Origin: Oscillospiraceae bacterium
GTDB taxonomy: Bacteria > Bacillota > Clostridia > Oscillospirales > Oscillospiraceae
Assembly: GCA_017527825.1 (NCBI GenBank)
Contig: JAFXPO010000031.1
Location: 25,925 to 89,924 of the forward strand
Direction of reading: 5' to 3'
DNA: 64,000 bases
How positions within the stretch are numbered: position 1 is the stretch's first letter; every line of letters starts with the position of its first letter. A model generated the notes under the pieces. It was given only the letters and a program-made list of their open reading frames with translations, ran no database searches and had not been told where the DNA came from. Of the stretch, positions 23,671 to 30,340 are shown in pieces. Position numbers and translations under genes: made by a program.

Positions 23671-24516
23671 ATGACACACGATGTAAAAAAGCAGCTCGCG
23701 CTTTCTGCTGTGCGCATCCGGGAGGGGGTACTGACCGCCACCCACGCCGCGGGGTGCGGACACCCCGGCGGAAGCTTGTCTGCGGCGGATTTGTTTGCAT
23801 ACCTCTACGAAAAGGAACTGCGCGTTGATCCGAAGAATCCCAAGTGGGACGATCGTGACCGTTTCGTGCTCTCCAAGGGGCATACCGCTCCCGGTCTGTA
23901 CGCGACGCTGGCGCAGCATGGGTTCTTCCCGGAGGAGGAGCTCACCACCCTGCGCAGCCTCGGAAGCCGTTTGCAGGGGCATCCCAACATGAACGAAGTC
24001 CCCGGCGTCGACATGTCCACCGGTTCGCTGGGTCAGGGCGTCTCCGCCGCCGCTGGCATGGCGCTGGCGGCGAAGTGCCGGGGCAAAGACTGCCGCGTGT
24101 ATACGCTTTTGGGCGACGGTGAGATTGAGGAAGGCGAGGTCTGGGAGGCGATGATGTTCGCCCACCACTACAAGCTGGACAACCTCTGTGTCATCGTGGA
24201 CAACAACGATTTGCAGATCGACGGTCACATCGGCGACGTGATCGACCCGTATCCCATTGTGGACAAACTGGAAGCGTTCGGGCTGCACGTCGTGGCGATC
24301 GACGGTCACGACTTCGAGCAGATGGAAGCCGCGTTCGCCGAGGCGAAGGCGACGAAGGGCGTGCCCACCGCCATCGTGATGAAGACGGTCAAGGGCAAGG
24401 GCGTCAGCTACATGGAAAATCAGGCAGGCTGGCACGGCAAAGCGCCCAACGACGTGGAGTACGAGCAGGGGATCAACGAGCTGGAAGCCCAGCGCAAAGA
24501 ATGGGAGGCGAAGTGA
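23671..24516 (+). CDS. Transketolase, N-terminal (ThDP-binding) subunit
   Basis: 281 residues. Contains GHPGGSLSAADLFAYLY, SKGHTAPGLYATLA, STGSLGQGVSAAAGMAL and the ThDP/Mg2+ motif GDGEIEEGEVWEAMMFAHHYKLDN with VDNNDLQIDG. Equivalent to the first half of a full-length transketolase; Clostridia and Archaea often encode the enzyme as two chains. It transfers two-carbon units between sugar phosphates in the non-oxidative pentose phosphate pathway. ATG at 23671 follows AAAAGGAGG. The C-terminal subunit begins two bases after the stop. A more specialised substrate (for example a sulfosugar) cannot be excluded from sequence alone. Confidence 0.93.
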   Translation: MTHDVKKQLALSAVRIREGVLTATHAAGCGHPGGSLSAADLFAYLYEKELRVDPKNPKWDDRDRFVLSKGHTAPGLYATLAQHGFFPEEELTTLRSLGSRLQGHPNMNEVPGVDMSTGSLGQGVSAAAGMALAAKCRGKDCRVYTLLGDGEIEEGEVWEAMMFAHHYKLDNLCVIVDNNDLQIDGHIGDVIDPYPIVDKLEAFGLHVVAIDGHDFEQMEAAFAEAKATKGVPTAIVMKTVKGKGVSYMENQAGWHGKAPNDVEYEQGINELEAQRKEWEAK

Positions 24517-24517
24517 A

Positions 24518-25459
24518 ATGGCGGATGTGAAGAAGATCGCGACCCGCGACAGCTACGGCAACGCGCTGGTCGAGCTTGGCAAAGAGCATGACAACCTGAT
24601 CGTATTCGACGCGGACCTCGCCGGCTCCACCAAGACGGGCGTGTTCCGCAAGGCGTTCCCCGACCGCCACTTCAACTGCGGCATCGCGGAGGGCAATATG
24701 ATGGCGGTCGCCGCCGGCGCCGCCGCGATGGGCATGGTGGCATTTGCCTCCAGCTTCGCGATGTTTGCCTCCGGCCGCGCCTTTGAGCAGATCCGCAACT
24801 CCATCGGCTATCCGCAGCTCAACGTCAAGATCGGCGCCACCCACGGCGGTATCTCCGTCGGTGAGGACGGCGCGTCTCACCAGTGCTGCGAGGACTTCGC
24901 GCTCATGCGCTCCATCCCCGGCATGGTGATCATGTGCCCTGCGGACGATGTGGAGGCTCGCGCCGCGGTCAAGGCGGCTTATGAATACAAGGGACCGGTT
25001 TACCTGCGCTTCGGCCGCCTCGCCATCCCCGTATTCCACGAGGAGGGCTTCGACTTCCAAATCGGCAAGGGCGAGGTGCTGCGCGACGGTACCGACGTCG
25101 CCATCATCGCCACGGGTCTCATGACCTATGAGGCGATTCAGGCGGGTGAGGCTCTGGCGGCGCAGGGCATTCACGCCCGCGTCATCAACCTCTGCACGAT
25201 CAAGCCGCTGGACGAGGAAATCGTGCTTGCCGCCGCGAAGGACTGCGGGAAGATTATCACCTGCGAAGAGCATTCGATCATCGGCGGTCTGGGCGAGGCG
25301 GTGTGCTCGCTGCTGAGCGAAAAGCTGCCGACGCCGGTCCGGCGCATCGGCGTCAACGACGAATTCGGACATTCCGGTCCGGCGGTGCCGCTGCTCAAGG
25401 AGTTCGGACTCTCCGCGGAGCATATCGTCGAGGTCGCGAAGAACTTCTGCAAGGAATAA
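24518..25459 (+). CDS. Transketolase, C-terminal (pyrimidine-binding) subunit
   Basis: 313 residues. Pyrimidine-binding domain with the catalytic Glu region FNCGIAEGNMMAVAAGAAAMG and PQLNVKIGATHGGISVGEDGASHQ, then the C-terminal transketolase domain (DVAIIATGLMTYEAIQAGEAL; NLCTIKPLDEE; EEHSIIGGLGEAV). It pairs with the subunit encoded immediately upstream to form the active alpha2beta2 enzyme. Spacing of two bases and no separate promoter show co-transcription. The gene ends only eight bases before the -35 box of the hydrogenase-maturation operon. Confidence 0.93.
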   Translation: MADVKKIATRDSYGNALVELGKEHDNLIVFDADLAGSTKTGVFRKAFPDRHFNCGIAEGNMMAVAAGAAAMGMVAFASSFAMFASGRAFEQIRNSIGYPQLNVKIGATHGGISVGEDGASHQCCEDFALMRSIPGMVIMCPADDVEARAAVKAAYEYKGPVYLRFGRLAIPVFHEEGFDFQIGKGEVLRDGTDVAIIATGLMTYEAIQAGEALAAQGIHARVINLCTIKPLDEEIVLAAAKDCGKIITCEEHSIIGGLGEAVCSLLSEKLPTPVRRIGVNDEFGHSGPAVPLLKEFGLSAEHIVEVAKNFCKE

Positions 25460-25466
25460 TTGCCGC

Positions 25467-25495
25467 TTGACGCGCGGATTTCCCTGTGTTATGAT
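25467..25495 (+). promoter_or_regulatory. Promoter of the hydrogenase-maturation operon
   Basis: TTGACG (25467-25472), 17-bp spacer, TATGAT (25490-25495). Transcription would begin near 25502, giving a leader of about 130 bases. Confidence 0.85.
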
Positions 25496-25499
25496 GCCG

Positions 25500-25616
25500 C
25501 TGTTACCTGAGGAGAAGCGAAGCCGCATGCTTTGCTGACAGCAAGGTGCGGCAACAGGATCATCTGCATATTTGCGTTAAAATGCCGTACCTTATCATGG
25601 GGTACGGCATTTTTTG
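25500..25616 (+). ncRNA. Candidate riboswitch/attenuator leader of the TM1266-hydEGF operon
   Basis: CTGTT (25500-25504) can pair with AACAG (25553-25557). Inside, GCCGCA (25522-25527) pairs with TGCGGC (25547-25552) and CTTTGC (25530-25535) with GCAAGG (25541-25546), separated by a TG bulge and capped by TGACA. GGTGCGGCA (25545-25553), the 3' arm of that hairpin, is complementary (one G-U pair) to TGCCGTACC (25583-25591), the 5' arm of the terminator. The hairpin and an antiterminator are thus mutually exclusive, the usual logic of a riboswitch or attenuator. I do not recognise a known aptamer class. Confidence 0.65.
25580..25616 (+). terminator. Intrinsic terminator inside the leader, 17 bases before the first gene
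   Basis: AAATGCCGTACC (25580-25591) / GGTACGGCATTT (25601-25612), followed by T-run to 25615. It lies after the operon promoter and before the RBS, so it acts as an attenuator rather than an end-of-gene terminator. Confidence 0.88.
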
Positions 25617-25632
25617 TTTGGGAGGCGACGTG

Positions 25633-25884
25633 ATGGAAACGCGGGTTGCGGTCATCAGCATCATCGTCGGTGAGCACGGCGACGTGGAGCGGCTCAACCG
25701 CCTGCTGCACGAATACGGCTCCTATATCATCGGGCGCATGGGTATTCCCTATCGTCAGCGGAGCATCAACATCATCAGCGTGGTACTGGACGCGCCGCAA
25801 AATGAAATTTCCACCTTGGCGGGAAAGATCGGTGCGCTTGCCGACGTCACCGTCAAGACCGCGTACTCCAGCGTACAGGGATGA
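25633..25884 (+). CDS. TM1266-family iron-only hydrogenase system regulator
   Basis: 83 residues, an ACT-like ferredoxin fold with the family pattern RVAVISIIVGEHGDVERLN, LLHEYGSYIIGRMGIPY and INIISVVLDAPQNEISTLAGKIG. TM1266-type proteins (named after Thermotoga maritima) are encoded with HydE/F/G and are thought to sense a ligand and regulate the system; mechanism unproven. ATG at 25633 follows GGAGGCGACG, immediately downstream of the attenuator. Its final ATGA overlaps the start of hydE, giving tight translational coupling. Confidence 0.92.
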   Translation: METRVAVISIIVGEHGDVERLNRLLHEYGSYIIGRMGIPYRQRSINIISVVLDAPQNEISTLAGKIGALADVTVKTAYSSVQG

Positions 25885-26927
25885 TCAACGCGTTGGTGGA
25901 CAAGCTGTGCGCGCAGCACAGCTTAGAGGAAGCGGAGTACGCGCGGCTCATCGAGCGGCGCACAGACGAGACCGCGTCGCGGCTGGCGCAGCGCGCGGAC
26001 GCGGTGCGGCGGGATATTTACGGCAACGCGGTGTTCGTGCGCGGACTCATTGAGATCAGCAACATCTGCAAAAACGACTGCCTCTACTGCGGCATCCGCC
26101 GCAGCAACGCGAACTGTTCGCGCTACCGCCTGACGCCGGAGGAGATTTTGGACTGCGCCGACGAGGGCTATGCGCTGGGCTTTCGCACCTTCGTGTTGCA
26201 GGGCGGGGAGGACGCGTGGTTTACGGACGAGCGCCTGTGTGCGCTGCTGACCGCGCTCAAGGCGCGGCATCCCGACTGCGCCGTGACACTTTCGCTGGGC
26301 GAACGCAGCCGCGCAAGCTATGCCGCGCTGCGCGCGGCAGGGGCGGACCGCTACCTGCTGCGGCACGAGACGGCGGATCGGGCGCACTACGAAACGCTGC
26401 ACCCGGCGGAGATGTCCTATGACAACCGCATGCGTTGCCTGCGTGACCTGCGGGAGCTGGGCTATCAGGTGGGCTGCGGGTTCATGGTCGGCTCGCCGTA
26501 TCAGACGGCGGCGGAGCTGGCGAAGGATTTGAAGTTCATCGAGACCTTCCGCCCCGACATGTGCGGCATCGGACCCTTCGTGCCGCACCACGATACGCCC
26601 TTTTGCGGCGAGAGCGCGGGCACAGTGGAGCTGACCTGCTTCCTGCTGAGTGTCATCCGGCTCATTTACCCGCCGGTGCTGCTGCCCGCCACGACGGCGC
26701 TCGGCACCATTGATCCCCGTGGACGGGAGAAGGGCATCCTCGCGGGGGCGAATGTGGTGATGCCGAACCTGTCGCCGGTGAGTGTGCGGAAAAAGTACGA
26801 GCTGTACGACAACAAAATCTGCACCGGTGAGGAATCCGCCCAGTGCAAGAACTGCTTGAACGACCGGATGCGCAGCATCGGTTACGAGATCGTGACCGAC
26901 CGCGGCGACATTCGGAAACCATATTGA
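25881..26927 (+). CDS. hydE: [FeFe]-hydrogenase maturase HydE (radical SAM)
   Basis: 348 residues. The radical SAM CX3CX2C cluster motif is C63, C67, C70 (SNICKNDCLYCGIRRSN), in a BioB-like TIM barrel. YRLTPEEIL and FRTFVLQGGED follow as in HydE, and the ending of the chain has the BATS-like C-terminal region. HydE makes part of the [2Fe] subcluster (dithiomethylamine/iron precursor chemistry) of the H-cluster. Second gene of the TM1266-hydE-hydG-hydF operon. Confidence 0.96.
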   Translation: MINALVDKLCAQHSLEEAEYARLIERRTDETASRLAQRADAVRRDIYGNAVFVRGLIEISNICKNDCLYCGIRRSNANCSRYRLTPEEILDCADEGYALGFRTFVLQGGEDAWFTDERLCALLTALKARHPDCAVTLSLGERSRASYAALRAAGADRYLLRHETADRAHYETLHPAEMSYDNRMRCLRDLRELGYQVGCGFMVGSPYQTAAELAKDLKFIETFRPDMCGIGPFVPHHDTPFCGESAGTVELTCFLLSVIRLIYPPVLLPATTALGTIDPRGREKGILAGANVVMPNLSPVSVRKKYELYDNKICTGEESAQCKNCLNDRMRSIGYEIVTDRGDIRKPY

Positions 26928-26945
26928 AAGTAAAGGAACAAGATC

Positions 26946-28394
26946 ATGGCTGTTTACGATCCCAAATCCCTCAAAGCGGAGGAGTTCATCAACGACGAGG
27001 AAATCCGCGAGACGCTGGCGTACGCGGAGGCAAACAAGAACAACGTGGAGCTGATCGACAGCATCCTGGAAAAGGCGCGCCCCCGCAAGGGCGACAAGGG
27101 CTATGTCTGCACCGGTCTCACCCATCGCGAGGCGTCGGTGCTGCTATCGTGCGAAATCCCGGAGAAGATCGAGCGCATGTATGAGATCGCCGAGGAGATC
27201 AAGATGGCGTACTACGGCAACCGCATTGTCATCTTCGCGCCGCTGTATCTCTCCAACTATTGCGTCAACGGCTGCCTGTACTGCCCCTACCACATGAAGA
27301 ACAAGCACATTCCCCGCAAGAAGCTGACGCAGGAGGAGGTGCGCGCCGAGGTCATCGCGCTTCAGGACATGGGGCACAAGCGCCTCGCCATTGAAGCCGG
27401 TGAGGACCCGGTAAACAATCCCATCGAGTATATTCTGGAGTGCATCAACACCATCTATTCCGTCCATCACAAAAACGGTGACATTCGTCGCGTCAACGTC
27501 AACATCGCGGCGACAACGGTGGAGAATTACCGGAAGCTCAAGGACGCGGGTATCGGCACCTATATCCTGTTTCAGGAAACCTATCACAAGGAGAGCTATC
27601 TCCGCCTGCACCCCACGGGTCCGAAGCACGATTACGCTTATCACACCGAGGCGCACGACCGCGCCATGGAGGGCGGCATTGACGACGTGGGTCTCGGCGT
27701 CCTGTTCGGTCTTGAGATGTACAAATACGAGTTCGCGGGTCTTCTGATGCACGCGGAGCACCTGGAGGCTGTCCACGGCGTCGGTCCGCATACCATCAGC
27801 GTGCCCCGCGTCAAGCGCGCGGACGACATCGACCCAGACGCGTTTGACAACGGCATCGACGACGAAACGTTTGCCAAGATCACCGCCTGTATCCGCCTCG
27901 CGGTGCCGTATACCGGCATGATCATCTCCACCCGCGAGAATCAGACCGTCCGTGAGAAGCTGCTGCGTCTCGGCGTCAGCCAGATCAGCGGCGGCTCCCG
28001 CACCAGCGTCGGCGGCTACGCCGAAGCGGAGCGTCCCCACGACACCGAGCAGTTTGACGTCAGCGACCAGCGCACGCTGGACGAGGTGGTGCGCTGGCTG
28101 ATGGAGCAGGATCATATCCCCTCCTTCTGCACCGCCTGCTATCGCGCCGGACGTACCGGCGACCGGTTCATGGCGCTGTGCAAGAGCGGTCAGATTCTCA
28201 ACTGCTGCCACCCCAACGCGCTCATGACCCTCAGCGAGTATCTGGAAGACTATGCCTCCCCTGAAACCAAAAAGCTGGGCTACGAGATGGTGGCGCGGGA
28301 GCTGGAGCGCATCCCGCGCGAAAATGTGCGGGAGATCGCCCGCGAGCACATCAACGACATTCGCAATTCCAACCGCCGCGACTTCCGATTCTAA
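26946..28394 (+). CDS. hydG: [FeFe]-hydrogenase maturase HydG (tyrosine lyase, radical SAM)
   Basis: 482 residues. The radical SAM cluster ligands are C106, C110, C113 (NYCVNGCLYCPYH). The C-terminal CX2CX22C motif that binds the auxiliary cluster is C395, C398, C421. HydG cleaves tyrosine to make CO and cyanide bound to iron, the synthon for the H-cluster. The C-terminal motif separates it from the closely related tyrosine lyase ThiH. It follows hydE by 18 bases with an AAAGGAAC RBS. Confidence 0.97.
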   Translation: MAVYDPKSLKAEEFINDEEIRETLAYAEANKNNVELIDSILEKARPRKGDKGYVCTGLTHREASVLLSCEIPEKIERMYEIAEEIKMAYYGNRIVIFAPLYLSNYCVNGCLYCPYHMKNKHIPRKKLTQEEVRAEVIALQDMGHKRLAIEAGEDPVNNPIEYILECINTIYSVHHKNGDIRRVNVNIAATTVENYRKLKDAGIGTYILFQETYHKESYLRLHPTGPKHDYAYHTEAHDRAMEGGIDDVGLGVLFGLEMYKYEFAGLLMHAEHLEAVHGVGPHTISVPRVKRADDIDPDAFDNGIDDETFAKITACIRLAVPYTGMIISTRENQTVREKLLRLGVSQISGGSRTSVGGYAEAERPHDTEQFDVSDQRTLDEVVRWLMEQDHIPSFCTACYRAGRTGDRFMALCKSGQILNCCHPNALMTLSEYLEDYASPETKKLGYEMVARELERIPRENVREIAREHINDIRNSNRRDFRF

Positions 28395-28406
28395 GGAGAC
28401 ATCGCC

Positions 28407-29615
28407 ATGGGACTCAACGACACCCCCTCCGCCGAGCGCGTACACATTGGCTTTTTCGGCATGCGCAACGCCGGCAAATCCAGCCTGGTCAACGCCGTCA
28501 CGGGACAAAATCTGTCCGTGGTCAGCGATGTGAAGGGCACCACCACCGACCCCGTCAAAAAGGCGATGGAGCTTGCACCGCTCGGTCCCGCGGTCATCAT
28601 CGACACGCCGGGGCTGGACGACGCGGGAGAGCTGGGAGAAAAACGCGTGGAGAAGGCGAATGAGACCCTGCTGCGCACCGATATCGCCGTTCTGGTGGCG
28701 GACGCCGCGCTGGGACTGACGCCGGAGGATCGCGCCCTGATCGCGCAGCTGCGCTCCCGCGAGGTGCCCTACGTCGTCGCCTACAACAAGGCAGACCTGC
28801 TTGCCGAACGCGCCGCGCGCAGCGACAACGAGCTGTACGTCAGCGCCCTGACCGGCGAGAACGTCAACGCCCTGAAGGAAATGCTGGGCGCTTATGCCAA
28901 AGAGCTGGAGAATCCTCGCCGTATTATTTCCGATCTGTTATCCCCTGGGGATATGGCGGTGCTGGTCACGCCCATCGATGGCTCCGCGCCCAAGGGGCGG
29001 CTGATCCTGCCGCAGCAGCAAACCATGCGGGACATTCTTGATGCCCACGCCAGCTTTGTCACCTGCCAGCCGGAGGAACTGGCATACACCCTTGCGTCTC
29101 TGCGGGTGCGGCCGCGTATGGTCGTCACCGACTCGCAGGCGTTCGGCGCGGTGGCAAAGGAGGTGCCGGAGAACATTCCGCTCACGTCGTTCTCGATCCT
29201 CTTCGCCCGCTACAAGGGCAATCTCAAGCGGCTCGTGCGCGGCGCGGCGAAGCTCGCCGCATTGAAGGACGGCGACCGGGTGCTGATTGCCGAAGGCTGC
29301 ACCCACCATCGCCAGTGCAACGACATCGGCACGGTGAAGCTGCCGGGCTGGATCGAAGCGTACAGCGGCGCGAAGCCCGTGTTTTCCTTCACCTCCGGCG
29401 GCGAGTTTCCGCACAGCCTCACGCCCTATGCGCTGATCGTCCACTGCGGCGGCTGCATGCTGGGCGAGCGGGAGATGCAAAACCGCCTTGCCCGCGCCGC
29501 GCTGGACGGTGTGCCAACGGTGAATTACGGCGTTGCCATCGCGCAGATGAACGGTATTTTGGAGCGCAGCCTGGAGCTGTTTCCGGATGCGCTGGCAATC
29601 CTGCGAGAAGAATAA
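28407..29615 (+). CDS. hydF: [FeFe]-hydrogenase maturase HydF (GTPase scaffold)
   Basis: 402 residues: N-terminal TrmE/Era-like GTPase (Walker A GMRNAGKS at 18-25, DTPGLDD switch II, NKAD at the G4 position), a dimerisation domain, and a C-terminal Fe-S domain. The cluster ligands C298-x-H300 and H346-C347-x2-C350 match CxHx(45)HCxxC. HydF collects the [2Fe] precursor made by HydE and HydG and delivers it to the apo-hydrogenase. It begins 12 bases after hydG and ends at the operon terminator. No hydrogenase structural gene lies in the window. Confidence 0.97.
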   Translation: MGLNDTPSAERVHIGFFGMRNAGKSSLVNAVTGQNLSVVSDVKGTTTDPVKKAMELAPLGPAVIIDTPGLDDAGELGEKRVEKANETLLRTDIAVLVADAALGLTPEDRALIAQLRSREVPYVVAYNKADLLAERAARSDNELYVSALTGENVNALKEMLGAYAKELENPRRIISDLLSPGDMAVLVTPIDGSAPKGRLILPQQQTMRDILDAHASFVTCQPEELAYTLASLRVRPRMVVTDSQAFGAVAKEVPENIPLTSFSILFARYKGNLKRLVRGAAKLAALKDGDRVLIAEGCTHHRQCNDIGTVKLPGWIEAYSGAKPVFSFTSGGEFPHSLTPYALIVHCGGCMLGEREMQNRLARAALDGVPTVNYGVAIAQMNGILERSLELFPDALAILREE

Positions 29616-29618
29616 CAC

Positions 29619-29650
29619 AAGCCCGAAGGAGCCGTCCTTCGGGCTTTTTG
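29619..29650 (+). terminator. Operon-end intrinsic terminator
   Basis: AAGCCCGAAGGA (29619-29630) / TCCTTCGGGCTT (29635-29646) with a four-base loop and TTT. Confidence 0.93.
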
Positions 29651-29677
29651 GTTAACAAAACGTTAATCTGCGCAACC

Positions 29678-29706
29678 TTGTCAGGTGTGGCATGATCCGG
29701 TATGAT
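29678..29706 (+). promoter_or_regulatory. Promoter of the XRE-receiver/kinase operon
   Basis: TTGTCA (29678-29683), 17-bp spacer, TATGAT (29701-29706). A TTAAC-N5-GTTAA inverted repeat at 29652-29666 lies just upstream and may be an operator. Confidence 0.75.
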
Positions 29707-29740
29707 AAAAGAGGAATCTTAGGAAGAGGAGTTTTCCTTT

Positions 29741-30340
29741 ATGGTGGTCTCAAATTCATTTGGCAGGTGGCTCAGAGAGCGGCGCACGGAGCTGGGGATG
29801 ACGCAGCAGCAATTGGCTGGCAAGATGTTTGTCTCCATCGCACTGGTGTCCTACTGGGAGAACGGTCGGCGCATGCCCGATGTCGCGATGCTCTCCCATC
29901 TTGCCCGGTGCCTGAAGGTGTCGAACGCGACACTGTTGGAAGCCATGCAAGAGGCGGAGGCGATGCCAGTCGTCATTTTGGTGGATGATGAGAAAATCAT
30001 CCTCAACGGCGGGCTTGTCACCTTGCGGAAGACACTGCCGGAGGCGCAGATCGAAGGCTTCTCCACGGCAAAGGACGCGCTGTGCTTTGCCCGCGCAAAC
30101 CAGGTGGACGTTGCTTTTTTGGATATTGAGCTGCGCAGCGGAAGCGGATTGAAGCTGGCGAAGGATTTGATCGCGATCAACCCGAAAGTCAACATCATCT
30201 TCCTGACTTCCTATCGGGAATACGCGCTGGACGCGTGGGAATTGGACAGCAGCGGATATCTGCTCAAGCCGCTGACAGAGGAGCAGGTACTCCACGAGAT
30301 CAGTGTGCTGCGTTATCCGGTAAGGGGGCTGAGGGCGTGA
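29741..30340 (+). CDS. XRE helix-turn-helix fused to a response-regulator receiver domain
   Basis: 199 residues. N-terminal Cro/C1-type HTH (~6-62: RRTELGMTQQQLAGKMFVSIALVSYWENG) and C-terminal receiver domain (~76-195). Receiver residues are all present: acidic pair D82-D83, phospho-acceptor D128 (FLDIE), T156 and K176 (LLKP). The usual order in response regulators is receiver first and DNA-binding domain second, typically LytTR for partners of LytS-type kinases; here the HTH comes first. Likely a DNA-binding switch controlled by phosphorylation from the kinase encoded next, whose GTG overlaps this gene's stop. RBS AGGAAGAGGAG. Confidence 0.85.
   Translation: MVVSNSFGRWLRERRTELGMTQQQLAGKMFVSIALVSYWENGRRMPDVAMLSHLARCLKVSNATLLEAMQEAEAMPVVILVDDEKIILNGGLVTLRKTLPEAQIEGFSTAKDALCFARANQVDVAFLDIELRSGSGLKLAKDLIAINPKVNIIFLTSYREYALDAWELDSSGYLLKPLTEEQVLHEISVLRYPVRGLRA

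Noticed and set aside
23671..25459. Split transketolase as part of a sulfoquinovose (sulfo-transketolase) pathway, together with the SauS-like aldehyde dehydrogenase and the Ldh2-type dehydrogenase
   Set aside because: The genes lie in separate transcription units and no sulfoquinovosidase, sulfo-isomerase or sulfonate exporter is visible. Ordinary pentose-phosphate function is the safer reading.
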